From the NCBI RefSeq assembly GCF_022965805.1, contig NC_133110.1, forward strand, positions 33,010,790-33,074,789: a stretch of 64,000 bases of DNA, given 5' to 3'. The translations under genes were made by a program, and so were the position numbers. Origin of the DNA: Primulina eburnea. Taxonomy: Eukaryota > Streptophyta > Magnoliopsida > Lamiales > Gesneriaceae. The notes beneath the pieces are model-generated. The model was given only the letters and a program-made list of their open reading frames with translations, had not been told where the DNA came from and did not search any database. Shown here piece after piece: positions 34,187-46,169 of the stretch. Position 1 is the first letter of the stretch; every line of letters starts with the position of its first letter.

Positions 34187-35803
34187 CTATGGCTGCCAAT
34201 TCAAGATCATGATTGGATAACGAGATTCATGGGGTTTCAGCTGTCTCGAGGCATACGCAATCACATGCCCCCGCTGCATCAAAACACAACCCAATCCTCG
34301 GTGAGATGTATCACAATAAACAACAAAGTCTCCAGTACCTGAAGGAATCGTTAACACAGGCGCACTGGTCAATCTCTTTTTCAATAACTGGATTCACAGT
34401 CTTCTGACCAAACAAACAGAGCATTCTTCTGAGTCAACTGCGTAATCGGTTTGGCAATACTCGAGAAATCTTTAATAAATCGGCGATAATATCCTGCCAA
34501 ACCCATAAAGCTGCGAATCTCTGGTACAGATGTCGGTCTTGGCCAAGAAATCACTGCCTCAACCTTGCTAGGATCAACAGATATCCCGTCTCCTGATATA
34601 ATATGTCCCAGAAATATCACCTGTTTCAACCAGAACTCGCATTTCGACAGTTTAGCATACAGTTTCTCCGTCCTCAAAGTTCGCAACACAATCCTCAGAT
34701 GATTAGCATGTTCAATCATATTCTTTGAGTAAATCAAGATATCATCAATGAATATGATAACAAAATCATCCAAATATTTCTAGAAGACGCGGTTCATCAA
34801 TCCCATAAATACCGCTGGTGCATTCGTCAAACCAAATGGCATGACAATAAATTCATAGTGTCCATACCTGGTTCTGAATGCAGTCTTAGAGATATCAGAG
34901 TCCCTGACTCTCAATTGATAGTATCCAGATCTCAAGTCGATCTTGGAATACACCGAAGAACCCTGCAACTGATCAAATAAATCATCAATACGAGGCAATG
35001 GATATTTATTCTTTACCATTGCCTTGTTCAGTTGCCGGTAATCTATACAAAGTCTCATCAACCCATCTTTCTTCCTCACGAACAGTACTGGAGCACCCCA
35101 AGGAGATACACTCGGTCTGATATACCCCTTGGCCAGCAAATCCTCCAACTGTTCTTTCAATTCTTTTAATTCGATCGGTGCCATCCTGTAAAAAAGACCT
35201 CGAGATCGGAACTGTTCCTGGCATCAACTCAATGCTGAAGTCTATTTCTCGAATCAGAGGTAATCCAGGAATCTCATCCGGGAAGACATCAGCAAACTCA
35301 CACACCACCGGCAAGTCCGCCAATGATGGGCTCGATTTCAGTAAATCAACTGAATATACCAGGAATCCATCCGCTCCTTTCTGCAATAATCGTGTAATAT
35401 TCATTGCAGATATCAAAGGAATTCTGGCTCGAGAACCCTTACCGTAAAATTTCCACTCCTCAGCCATCTCAGGTCTGAATCTCACTATCTTGTGGAAACA
35501 ATCGACTGTAGCTCGGTACTTGGTCAGTATATCAATACCGATAATACAATCAAAATCAGATATCCCAAGCACAATACAATCTAACTCAATCTTATGTCCA
35601 TCATACTGCAGTGTACAAGATTTCACAGACTTTACTGATATCAAACATGTCCCTAACGGAGAAGAGACAGACACTACTGCAGACAACGACTCAATAGGTA
35701 ACGCATAACTCAATGCAAACCTCTCAGAAATAAATGTATGTGATGCACCAGTATCAATCGATACGTACGCAGGATAACCAGAAATGAAAGAGTTACCTGC
35801 CAC
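34187..35803 (-). pseudogene. Gypsy protease, reverse transcriptase and RNase H
   Basis: The protease is in the 35803-35190 part (VSIDTGASHTF). A frameshift near 35190 leads to RT (35184-34780) with [24 protein letters not shown] and [15 protein letters not shown] at about 34780 interrupts it, and the catalytic [11 protein letters not shown] follows at 34773-34381. RNase H ([13 protein letters not shown], 34384-34187) follows after another frameshift. About 250 bp between RNase H and the integrase block are in broken frames. Confidence 0.87.
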
Positions 35804-35827
35804 AACATCATCAGGTGCATCCTGTGC

Positions 35828-36907
35828 CTACTCCTCGGTCAGAGCAAACACTCGGGCCTGCTGTCTCGGAGGCTGGCTCACTGTCTGGCTTCCTCCTGGC
35901 CTCTGCTGTGACTGGGTAGACGGTACTGGCTGAAAATAATGAACAACAGATGGTCGTCTACCTGCCTGAGTCGCTGATCCAGATGACTCAGCTGCCTGGA
36001 ACCCCTGGGCACCTCTCTGGGGACATACTCGAGCAAAGTGTCCCTGTTGCTTGCAAATACGGCAGCTGCCAAACACTCCTCGGCACTGCTCAGTGGGATG
36101 CTTCCCTCCACAAGTATTGCAAATAGGTTCGGTATAGCTCTGGCTCTGTCGAGGACTCCCAGAACTAGAAGAACTGCTCCCTGACTTCTTGAACTGCTTT
36201 CCTCTCGTCTTCAAGAAGTCCTTCTTTCCACCACTACTGCTGCCACCTTCAAATCGAGGAGGTGGTTGCTGGAATCCCGGTGCTGGAAGCATAAACGAAG
36301 CTCCTCTCTGTCTCATCAGACCGGCTTCGGCTCCTTTGGCTCTATTCAAAGCACCGGTAAAATTGTTCGGTCTTCCCGTGTTTACCAAGGTGAATATTTC
36401 CGGATTCAGGCCGTTAATGAACTGATCCGCCACAGCCTCGTCATGATCCGCCACATGTGGAGCAAATCGCAACAGTGAAGAAAACTTGGCCACGTATTCC
36501 TCGATGTTAAGTTGGCCCTGTCTCAAGTTCGCAAACTCGGCTCCCTTGTCCTTCCTGTATGACACTGGAAAGAACCTCTGATAGAATTCAGTTCTAAATA
36601 CACTCCAGGTAATAATCGTACCTCGGTGTTCCAATGCCTTTTTTGTGTTGATCCACCAGTTCTTGGAAATGTCATGCAATTGGTGTCCTATCAGTTTCAC
36701 CCTCTTCTCATCAGTATATTCCAACGAATCAAACATCATTTCAATATCATCCAGCCAACTTTCACAATCCACTGAATTTTCAGTTCCTTTCAAAGTGGGT
36801 GGATGGAATGATTGGAATCTTTTCAAAAGTGTCTCCATGGGTGTGGCTGTAACGTCCATGGGAGGGTTCGATGTACTACCCTGCTCCGGTACTCTTCTCG
36901 GAGGCAT
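35828..36907 (-). CDS. Gypsy gag with CCHC zinc knuckle, 359 aa, open
   Basis: A full-length gag frame starting MPPRRVPEQGSTSNPP. The retrotransposon gag domain is around residues 50-190 (KVKLIGHQL-like ISKNWW, RFFPVSYRKDKGAEFANL). A Ser/Gly-rich linker follows, and then zinc-binding CNTCGGKHPTEQC and CRICKQQGHFARVC. It ends at a TAG close to the protease block. No stop interrupts it, so of the retroelement reading frames here this is the best preserved. Confidence 0.85.
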   Translation of the reverse strand: MPPRRVPEQGSTSNPPMDVTATPMETLLKRFQSFHPPTLKGTENSVDCESWLDDIEMMFDSLEYTDEKRVKLIGHQLHDISKNWWINTKKALEHRGTIITWSVFRTEFYQRFFPVSYRKDKGAEFANLRQGQLNIEEYVAKFSSLLRFAPHVADHDEAVADQFINGLNPEIFTLVNTGRPNNFTGALNRAKGAEAGLMRQRGASFMLPAPGFQQPPPRFEGGSSSGGKKDFLKTRGKQFKKSGSSSSSSGSPRQSQSYTEPICNTCGGKHPTEQCRGVFGSCRICKQQGHFARVCPQRGAQGFQAAESSGSATQAGRRPSVVHYFQPVPSTQSQQRPGGSQTVSQPPRQQARVFALTEE

Positions 36908-37149
36908 ATCTGAAACTCAAAAGGATTAGTAACCCCAAACAAAATCCGGTTTCAATCCTCTTCCGATCATCTTACTGCTGATCCAGAATTAGCTCCAATT
37001 CATATTCAATAACACATGTTTTCAAATCAAATCAGATAAACAGATAAACATGTATTATAAGACAGTAAATCATGCTAGCAATCACAAGCAGGAAAGAAAA
37101 CACATTCTACCCCGCGCACTAGCTCCTATCTCAATCTCAAGGATCTATC

Positions 37150-37161
37150 GCTCTGATACCA
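37150..37161 (-). promoter_or_regulatory. Gypsy tRNA primer-binding site
   Basis: On the minus strand it reads tggtatcagagc, complementary to the 3' end of initiator methionine tRNA, five bases inside the 5' LTR. Confidence 0.9.
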
Positions 37162-37166
37162 CCTGT

Positions 37167-38583
37167 TGTGGGGACCCGGACGCTAATCATAATCATAATC
37201 GTCATTGGGACTAATTAATCAATTATAAAACAGGGTCTAAATTTTTTTTTTTTAAAATGCGGAACGTAGTGACAACAATCTAATATAAAACTCAGTATAT
37301 AATAAAGTACAAGTCCTGTACCGTCTACAATTCAGTACAAACTAAGGTTCAAAAACTACTATCAAGTGTTCAAACCCTATATACAATCCAAGTCCGGAGC
37401 CTCCACTCTAATCACGATCTCTCCTCATCTCCTGGACCCTGAACCTGTCCCACCTGTTGTCATGTACACATACAAACAAGACAACAGTCGGATAACTCCG
37501 GTGAGAATAAATCCCAGTATAAATCAAAGAACATGCAGTCATATATTCAATACCAAGCATGAAACAGATAACAGTAATATATATCAAAATCAGAAATGTA
37601 AACAATATCAATCTGTCGACAATACTCGTGACTCCACGATTCAGACTAGACTCAATCCTAGCCTAGGGATCCCGGTGTCCAGATGTGGCATTCCTATATC
37701 GACAAACAGTAATAGAAAAGACTCCAGTTCTATCCAAGTCGATATAACCAAATATCCAGTGTCCAGACGCATCCGTCATAGACTATGGTCTATCGCCATA
37801 TCTTGTGACATCGTGCAATGTACCCGTGGTTACCTGCCACTATCAGGTACTTCTGTCACAAGATTACTCATCTAATGCATGCTCCTATAACTCCATAGAA
37901 CCAACATTTAAATCAAATCATTAACCACAATGAGAAACAAATAATAAGTATGTGATTTAGGGAAACTCAAATACATCCTACTTGAGTCGATGTCCCAATA
38001 CACATTGACTTATACCTTCCGTTGCAATTTCGGTCTGGAATCCAAACTCTGTCAATCCCTCAATCTGACAATGACAATACCAATAATCTCATATCAATAT
38101 ACCATTCGAATTACTAACAATCTGATTAATCTGGATTTAATTCAAAATCAACGGCATAATGGTACAGTCTTAGTATCCCCGTCAATACCAAATCAACAGA
38201 CATCAATTACTAATCATAACTCCTATCCATTACAATCTGTAATTCAATCACCATTCAAATCTGTCCGGTATAACTCAATATGCCCTAAAAATTCATAACA
38301 ATTCCATAATAAGTCCGTTTCTCAATCTGACTTCGATTCTACGATGTCTAATATGTCAAGAACATCATATATGAATTCCATTCAATTCTGACAACATCAT
38401 AATTTCAAAGCATGTCAAAACGTAGTAAAACTTACGTCAAGTTGTAGTCTACGTTGCTAGGAACTCGGTACCGAAGTCGGAATTAAAATCTAACGGACGG
38501 ATTGATCGTAAATCGAATTCTGGAATCAAGGAGCAAAGTTTTCCCCGGATTTCCGTTTTCTCCCTTTTCTGAAAGAAGCTTGC

Positions 38584-38660
<77 letters not shown>

Positions 38661-39068
38661 TACGTAACCTGCGAAATGGCAAATGGCTCACTCTTGGCCA
38701 ACCACGTCTCGCGCATATGCGCGATCACCTTCCGCGCATATGCGCGAGACATTATGTCTCAGCGCGTAGCTTCACGGGGATTCGCGCATATGCGCGACAC
38801 TCTTCCGCGCATATGCGCGAGGATTTCTTCACAACTCTCGGGTTGTGTCGCGCATATGCGCGGATACACGCCGCGCATATGCGCGAGGCCTACTGTCTGC
38901 TTGGCGCATGTGCGCGCGTTCTGTCGCGCATGTGCGACGATGCTACTGTCCTCGCACATACATTTCCACACGTATTCTTATTTCGTGTCCCGATTAATCC
39001 TCTCATAATCATGTCAAATTATAATTCAATAATTATAGATTATTAGGATTAAATTTCCGGGCATTACA
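37167..39068 (-). repeat. Gypsy 5' LTR (right)
   Basis: 1902 bp. It holds (TA)n at about 38586-38640 followed by (CA)10, where the left LTR has only a shorter TA run. The same palindrome array is at 38710-38940. Frames of 60-170 codons inside both LTRs are translations of these repeats or of non-coding LTR sequence. Confidence 0.93.
38710..38940. repeat. Array of CGCGCATATGCGCG palindromes (right LTR)
   Basis: Perfect 14-bp palindromes start at 38710, 38733, 38783, 38806, 38849 and 38872, followed by two gcgcatgtgcg variants. The sixth unit, degenerate in the left LTR, is perfect here. Confidence 0.95.
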
Positions 39069-39390
39069 CATACTATTTTTTAGGTGTGATTATTATTTGT
39101 CGTCCTTGCAAAAAATTTCTTGTTATATCTCATCTTCTGAGCTTGGATTAGTTTTTTTTTAACTTATTATATGATTATTCTAATGTATCAAAATATTAAT
39201 TTTTGTGTTGAAAAATGTCAAATTTACATTAAAAAATTTTAAAATTTTAGTTATATATATGTATATAAAAGGTGTTCTCTCAATCATATAATAAATGGTA
39301 AAGATGATGGCACGATGATTGGTGAGGAGTGATTGAATAAAATATATGTTGACAATATTAAATTGACGTATTTTTTTAATAAAGTTTGGC

Positions 39391-39560
39391 AAAAACTTGC
39401 GTGAGACGGTCTCATGGGTCGTATTTGTTAGACAGTTATCTTATTTTGGTCATCAATGAAAATATTACTTTTATACAAAAAATATTATTTTTTGTTGTGA
39501 ATATCGGTACGGTTGACTCTTCTCACAGATAAAGATTCGTGAGACCGTCTCACAAAAGAT
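39391..39560. mobile_element. MITE with GTGAGACGGTCTCA ends, copy 2
   Basis: Left end acttgcgtgagacggtctca and right end tcgtgagaccgtctcacaaaag. The interior resembles copy 1 in reverse orientation (tattttttgttgtgaatat). Confidence 0.7.
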
Positions 39561-40785
39561 TTACTCATAAAATATTCCCATTTATGTGCTCAACTTCTTC
39601 CTTTTTTCTCGATTGGGAGGCAAATGTTATATTTGAGTTTTAAATTTGAAACTTTGTCTTAAATTTATAATATTATTGCTGGATAAACTAAAAGTCATCG
39701 ATATTTCTTCGCTCACCCTCCATGCATGTTGTTGTGCTTTAATATTACTCATTAATATCGAGTATTCAACTGAAAATTTAATTTTCTTAATATAATCTTC
39801 CTTTCATTATCTTGTGAGATCAGATGATATTGTAAATTCACTTTTTTCAAACACTTTTTTCGTATGAAATCATAGCCCTTAGGAGTGAAAAATTATATAT
39901 TCATTATATATATGTGTGTGATGAATATGATTCATTTCGTGGCTTTATTTCATCCTATCCATGTGGGCATTGTCCCATGATAGGATGAATGACCAAGATT
40001 GCCCATGCATATATAGGACTCACTTTTTTTTTGAAATTATATGTGTGGCAGGATTTTATCCGTTGAAATGAAGTGAGAATAGTGCCCACATAAGTAGGAT
40101 CTCATCTATCCATTTCGTGGGGAGGGAAACATTGATTATGTGTACATAATGGCGAATTTATTGCAAATCTGTGATACGTATGGCGACATTTCGGACCTTC
40201 TCCTTTGCCTGCACTGACTCTGCCCCACTCCAAAACAAAGAGTAAAAGTCAAATTTTTAATTCGTTTCTGCTCTGAAAATTCTGAACAAAATAACTCATT
40301 TTTAAGGGAAATTATTTATTTTAATTAAAGGGTACGATAAATAATATAACCATAAGATTTCCTAGTACTAAACTGCTCTTTGTAACTCTACATTTTCTTG
40401 CTGACCTACTTACACATGGGTAAAGGATCAAGAATTGCACCACTTTTTCAAGTTTTCGTAATGTATTTTTCAATTTTTAACAATTGGTGTGACACTGCAA
40501 CATCAACGCCGAATCAGCCCCGCGCCAGCACCGCATCAGAAGAATTATTAAAATTGTAAAAAAAACAAAAGCGTCTTACTGAGTGACTTATTTTTCGACC
40601 CGCCCCACTAACAACTTTTAGATAAACAAGTTGGTAAAAGAATTTAGGTTTTTTTTTTATCTGCGCGCGCGGACGAATAATTATATTCTTAAAATAAAAG
40701 CACAGACAATTTAGATTGTTAATTTAAAGAGACGGGTACGTTCTACTTGTCTACACCCACCCAAAAGTATGTGTGTGTGTGTGTG

Positions 40786-40832
<47 letters not shown>

Positions 40833-41062
40833 TTTGAATTTCTTGACCAAGAAAGGATATATACAAGTTGGTTGATACAATCCCAGATCAAATTTATGTG
40901 TGGTCCTGTCTGAGTACTAAGCGCAGAAGCTTTAAAGAACCTAAAAATGGTCCATCATCTATATATATGAGCTAGATACGACTATATCACAATTATCTCA
41001 TCCAGCTAACCATCGAACCTCCAAAAGCATGCACCACAGTTATTTTAATTTGAGTAGATCAC
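39561..41062. other. Intergenic, no gene seen
   Basis: AT-rich; a (gt)n(at)n tract is at about 40768-40825. A pair of inverted segments, catgataggatga and related sequence around 39950-40090, may be another small MITE. No supported gene. Confidence 0.5.
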
Positions 41063-41172
41063 TTGTGAGACGTTCTCACGAATCTTTATCTGTGAGACAG
41101 GTCAACCCTACCAATATTCACAATAAAAAGTAATATTCTTAGCATAAAAAGTAATATTTTTTTCATGGATGA
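41063..41172. mobile_element. MITE copy 3, right end missing
   Basis: Left end acttgtgagacgttctcacg and interior caataaaaagtaatattctt match copy 1. The sequence departs at about 41172 before the second inverted end. Confidence 0.65.
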
Positions 41173-41290
41173 GCCTTTTAATTTAGTGTCATCATTTTTA
41201 CGACGATTCTTGATTAATCACGATTCTATTATGTGTATATACATTAATTAGTTCTTTGAAAACCAAGATGTGGATTTTTTTTCGATAATA

Positions 41291-41410
41291 CACTACAAAA
41301 AAAAGTTTCTGAATTGCAACGGTCTTAATTAGCGACGAAAATCAGACCGTCGCTAAAGTCATCGTCGCAAACATATTGCGATTGCGACGGTGTTTCAAAA
41401 ATCGTCGTCA
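41291..41410 (+). mobile_element. CACTA transposon terminus
   Basis: It begins cactacaaaaaaaag, the terminal inverted repeat of CACTA elements. Subterminal gcgacg/cgtcgc motifs follow in both orientations (tagcgacgaaaatc, ccgtcgctaa, cgtcgcaaac, gcgacggtg). The opposite end was not found with confidence. Confidence 0.65.
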
Positions 41411-42918
41411 ATTAGCAATTGTTTGAATTATATTTTGTTTTTTCTAATTTGTGTTCCAGATTTTATCAAGCTTATTTTGCTGATTTTGTGTTTTTATTTT
41501 TGTTAAATATTAATGTGATTTGTTTTTATAATTGATAATAGTTTTTTTGTGTTTTATTTTTGTTTATAATGTTTATTTTGTGTTTATTGTTTTGTTTTAT
41601 GTATCTACGTTCGTTATATGTATGCACGTAATTTATTAATTTTTAAATAGTTTATTTATTTAGTTGAAGTTTAAATATTAGGTGATTATTTCAGTTATTA
41701 ATTGAAAGTACATACTTACATGCAAACAATACCTTAATAATTTAATTTCCGGAAAGGAACCTTCTCTCTATAGCTAGACATGAATACTTGAATCAATGCA
41801 TACTATGAAATTTTGCCGATAAAGTTATTTAAATGACAATAAAGCACTCGACTTTTTCCCCATTGATTAACATAGATCGGTCCCATTTGATGTTTAATGT
41901 CTTCTATCTTTAGAACATTTATCACTATTATGACTAAGATATGTTAGTTACCAATAAATATTTTCACAAAAAATTAGCTAATAATAGTGCGAATCAACAA
42001 AATTTATATTTTAACACGTACAACAGATTGACATATTAAAGTATATTTCAACACGGTTGAGTGCAATAATACTATGTGTCATGTCATCAATATTTGGCGT
42101 CATGTCAATGCTCTAATACAAAATAAAAAAAAGCTAAAATTACAAAAGATGCAAATTAAAGTTATTGAACTGAACTGAAATTTGACTAATTAAATGAACA
42201 AAATCATAATTAGGTCAAGTGATATGTTTCATTTTTTATTTTCCTATCTCTAATTTTTATATAGGCGTGAATCGAGCTAAGGATGGACTTGTCGCTAAAT
42301 AATGTGAAAAAAGAAATTTTCATCTGTATATAATTTTTTAAAAAAAAGTTCGAAGTTTGCCCTTTGAATGTATTAAATCGTCGTTGCCTTCCCAAATCCT
42401 AAGTCGACCCCTGTCACTGCTTGCATCCCATGAGGTTGCCCTCATGATCAAGTCAAATAATTTCACAAAAAACTAGGGAAAATTGCATGGGTTCCTGTAT
42501 ATTTCTGCATTTGCGATTTTAGTTATTTATGTTGTCAAATTTCAGTTTTAGCATGTCATTTTATAGAAAATGATGATATCATTAGGGCACTACCCCAAGA
42601 GTGCATCTAAAGATGAATATTTATCAATATATGTGAGACCTGTTAATTTTTCAATGGACCCTACGTGTATTGTTAAATATCAACCCTTATATGCAGGGTT
42701 GAGGTAGTACCGTAAGGGTAGCTTGAAATTCTCTTATTTTATTTTAATTATATTGATTTGGAACTGATGTTACAACAATGAAGTGCTGACATGGCATCAA
42801 TATGATGCTTACTCGTGCAATTTCATGTCAGCACTGCGAATGAAAAGAAATTAAAATTATCAAAGATTGAAATATGATACAATAGTTTGATTATATAAAT
42901 TTACTACGAAACCTACAG
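41411..42918. other. Intergenic, no gene seen
   Basis: AT-rich; possibly interior of the CACTA-derived element. No coding region is supported. Confidence 0.45.
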
Positions 42919-44474
42919 TGTCACGCCCCGAGACCGGGGTTAGTCGACACCGGCGTTGTTCAACAATCACATAATCGCCAAACAACAAGCCTCGTAGTTC
43001 AGTATAAACCAAAACCAGTCTATTTCATAATTAACTCAAAATAATCTTGTCTTACAGTGATAAATTCCAAAACGAAATAAAATGTGCGGAAGCGATATAC
43101 AACTTGAATCGAAACTTAGGAAGAACATAAGTGAGAAATCTTCATATCTCGAAACTTCATCTCCAACTCCAAAACACGTCTTATTCATCCTTGTCTACTT
43201 GATCTTCATTCTCATCTGGGGAGAAATGTAAGGGGTGAGTGTTTGGGAAACACTCAGCAAGTGGGGGCCGATCGATTACCACAAATACATATAAATATAA
43301 TTTAAAACCCATATTGCAACTGATTTTTTTCAAAACGTAGTATCTCATATCAGATCAGAATCGGAATTGAAATGCAAAACAGAGATTATCAGACAATTCA
43401 GAACAGAACGAATCAGAACAAATGAAAACACTGTTATTCATCTCGTTATCCATGGTCAAATTGTCCCCAATATGTTAGTCCTCTAAGGGGTGAGGCCAAA
43501 ACACAGTTTTATACCCACTGATAGGGGCCGAAACACAGTTTTATACCCACTGATGAGGGCCGAAACACAGTTTTATACCCACTGATGGGGACCGGAACAC
43601 AGTTTTATACCCACTGATGAGGGCCGAAACACAGTTTTATACCCACTGATGGGGGCCGAAACACAGTTTTATACCCACTGATGGGGGCCATATATAATTT
43701 ATAATCGTCGTTCCATATCTCACTCGAATCATAACAGTGCACCACAAAATCAGATGTAGCAAACAACATTTATCGGAATTTTTGAATGAACTCAGCAGAA
43801 TCAAAGAACATCGGAAATAGAAGAACATATCGTACATCGATTGAGATTTTATAAAATATATAATAGCATTTTCCGAAAATGATTTGACATACATAGACGC
43901 ATGTCATGAAATACTTATACAAAGTTTAAATTACAAAGAAATACATAGCAAAAGCCCACTTACAGTATTCTGACTGCTCAAGGAAACGTGAATGGTGAGA
44001 TTGCGGCAGAGCTTCGCTACTTGAGGATGAAAGCTTCGAAAATACGGTGATGCTAGAGAGGATTTCGAGGTTTGGGAGTGCAAGTTCTGAATGAAGAGTC
44101 CTCCTACTTATAGGTACGGAAAATCAGCTTACAAGGTAAGCTCTGAAGTCGCTCCACGAATGACGCTGATGGCTAATCAAATGGGTGATTGCACTAATCT
44201 CTCTCGGATGAACGTAGACTGCTTCCTTGTACAGGTTCGTGACGTATCTGGACTGTATTGCAAATTTGCTAGCTTCCTTATTGAGAAAACTTCCTTATAT
44301 ACAATATAATATTTCCAATTATGTGGATATCCAGTATTAATTTACTGTGTATCTTGTACTGGATTTCGATTTCCATGTATTATTTATATTTTCAAATTTA
44401 TTATAACTCGAAAATAAATTCTTATACATGTCTATATTTAATTAATTATGTGCCCAAAAATTTGGGTTCTCACA
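42919..44474 (-). mobile_element. Solo gypsy-type LTR with TSD
   Basis: On the plus strand it starts tgtcacgccccgagacc and ends tttgggttctcaca. In reverse this gives TGTGAGAACCC...GGGGCGTGACA, a layout known from plant gypsy LTRs. The 5-bp direct repeat tacag flanks it (42914-42918 and 44475-44479), and no internal domains are present. It is therefore a solo LTR left by recombination between two LTRs. Length is 1556 bp. A 32-bp tandem array lies inside. The nearest gene, the TCP factor, starts about 770 bp further on. Confidence 0.88.
43496..43690. repeat. 32-bp tandem repeat, six copies
   Basis: acacagttttatacccactgat recurs at 43501, 43533, 43565, 43597, 43629 and 43661, exactly 32 bp apart, joined by gggggccgaa-type sequence with small changes. 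Confidence 0.97.
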
Positions 44475-44479
44475 TACAG

Positions 44480-45242
44480 GACCAAATGTTGCAATTTTTC
44501 ACAAAAACAATGGTTCAAAATTTAGGTATTTCCATAATTCATGAGACTTCCTGAGATTTATGTGTCATATATGCATAAATGCCACATGGTTGCAAATGTT
44601 CCATACCTTTCTCTTTCCCCTTTGCTTTTATATGTCCTTGGCAACATGGCATAGTAATATTCTCTTCTCCTATTTGACTCTCTAAGATTTCCTCACACAG
44701 CCCTCGCTTGTTACATTAATACTGTGCTGCAAACCTATTTGAAACCCTCCATGGCTTTGCAGCCAAAAAGCGAAAGGATTCGGGCTAATCGCCATTTATG
44801 TTGAACCGTGAGTGTTCTTTAGCTCCCATATATATCAGCTGAAAATCACTTCTTCAAATAGTTTTGAGATTTTTATCATACAGTTCAAATATTTTCAACC
44901 CTAATTGTCACTTTTCTTGAATGATACTGTGCTTATTTTTTATCAGTTGGTGTGTTTCTTGAAAATTACTGGTGATCAATTTTCCCGGAGCCTGTATACC
45001 TTGCTGAATATTGCAGCAAAATCTATGAATTTCCTGTGAAAATACTTTCTTGAGTTAAAATATAATGATATTATTCAAGATGGTGAGAAATCATGATTTT
45101 TGGTTATAGCCAACAGTTTATGTAATTATTATTGTATTTTCTGTACAAAATGAAAGAATATAGCAACAAAACTATTTCCCAAAATGAACTGAATTCGATT
45201 TCTGTCGATACCGTTGATTTCTTGCAGGTGGATCGGTTGATC
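44480..45242 (+). promoter_or_regulatory. TCP gene upstream region with probable 5'UTR intron
   Basis: No coding region is seen. A CT-rich, GC-richer stretch (44620-44830) looks like promoter or leader. A donor-like ccgtgagt at about 44806 and an acceptor ttcttgcag (ends 45227) just before the TCP ATG suggest an intron in the 5'UTR. Confidence 0.45.
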
Positions 45243-46169
45243 ATGAATACAAGAGAAAAAGATAGCACTCGGACGGAAAAAGACGACCTAGATGATAGGA
45301 ATAGCACCAAGCTGTTTCCCAAGATTAATCCTACATCTTCTTCAAGACAATGGTCAAGCTACAAAAACCCAAGAATTGTTCGTGTATCGCGTGCTTTTGG
45401 ATGCAAAGACAGACACAGTAAAGTGTGTACCATAAGGGGATTGAGGGATCGACGAATTAGGCTCTCCGTGCCTACCGCGGTTCTGTTGTATGAACTACAA
45501 GACAGGCTTGGTTTAAGCCAACCTAGTAAAGTTGTAGATTGGCTGCTGGATGCAACGAAACACGAGATCGATAAGCTTCCCCCTCTTCCAACTATACCTA
45601 TAAACAACACTTCACATGAATCATCTTCTAACCCTCAAATAATATCCCTATCTCAGACAGATCAACCCTTTTTGGGACTCAATCAAGCAAAAGAGAAATG
45701 GATTTCACCCCATCAAGATCAAGAGGTTTATGGGGAATTTGTGGCCCAAAACTTGTTTCCATTAAACAGTCAACAACCCTCTTTCCCATACATGCCATAC
45801 AACTCTTTTATCCACAATTGGGATCCTTCAAACTTATCCTTATCCCAATTCGGAGGAGGGTTTTCGTTCTCCAACCAAACGGATCAAGGTCATTCATCTC
45901 ACAACAATCTTATGCCATCTGTCTCATCGAGTTCTCAGTTCTTTTTACCTTCCATTGTTCCACCTTTTAATCCTCCATACATCACCACATCAATGGAGAG
46001 TGATTTGAGGCAAAACAATCATTTGCAGCAACAAAATTCAGCCTTTCACTTGATTAGTTCTCCACTGAAATTGTATGGACTGAACATGAACTCGAAAACA
46101 GCTCTTCAGTCACAGGACAACAAAGCCGAAAGAGGAGATGAAGACAACAGAAATTCTCAAAGACAATAA
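45243..46169 (+). CDS. TCP17: CIN-class TCP transcription factor (TCP5/13/17-like)
   Basis: Nuclear DNA-binding protein; CIN-type TCPs restrain cell proliferation in leaf and petal growth. The product is 308 aa from the ATG at 45243 ([15 protein letters not shown]), placed 16 bp after a good splice acceptor. The longer in-frame ATG at 45132 would read through that acceptor and is less likely. The TCP domain is about residues 46-104: basic part [20 protein letters not shown], helix [18 protein letters not shown] and helix [15 protein letters not shown], followed by KLPPLP. There is no R domain, as expected for CIN members. The rest is Ser/Gln/Asn-rich and ends in a conserved-looking [11 protein letters not shown] plus a polar tail. 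No miR319-like site is recognised, consistent with the TCP5 subgroup. Confidence 0.93.
   Translation: MNTREKDSTRTEKDDLDDRNSTKLFPKINPTSSSRQWSSYKNPRIVRVSRAFGCKDRHSKVCTIRGLRDRRIRLSVPTAVLLYELQDRLGLSQPSKVVDWLLDATKHEIDKLPPLPTIPINNTSHESSSNPQIISLSQTDQPFLGLNQAKEKWISPHQDQEVYGEFVAQNLFPLNSQQPSFPYMPYNSFIHNWDPSNLSLSQFGGGFSFSNQTDQGHSSHNNLMPSVSSSSQFFLPSIVPPFNPPYITTSMESDLRQNNHLQQQNSAFHLISSPLKLYGLNMNSKTALQSQDNKAERGDEDNRNSQRQ

Larger units (their letters stand above)
30474..39068 (-). mobile_element. Ty3/gypsy chromovirus (Tekay/Del-like), complete with TSD
   Basis: Left LTR 30474-32336 and right LTR 37167-39068 both start tgtggggacccgg and end gggcattaca. They are nearly identical over long stretches and differ in length (1863 and 1902 bp), mainly in microsatellite size. 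The direct repeat catac flanks the whole (30469-30473 and 39069-39073). On the minus strand: primer site tggtatcagagc (37161-37150, initiator Met tRNA type), gag, protease, RT, RNase H, integrase, and a chromodomain-like end; then the purine tract aggggggagaaa (32348-32337). A small number of stops and frameshifts interrupt the frames. LTR similarity suggests this is the youngest insertion here. Confidence 0.96.

Noticed and set aside
43496..43690. Regular 32-bp repeats reminiscent of a CRISPR array
   Set aside because: The repeats are contiguous with no unique spacers and lie inside a plant retrotransposon LTR.
45132..45242. Upstream in-frame ATG giving a 345-aa TCP protein
   Set aside because: The extra 37 residues run through a strong splice acceptor (ttcttgcag) and read like intron sequence; the ATG at 45243 is preferred.
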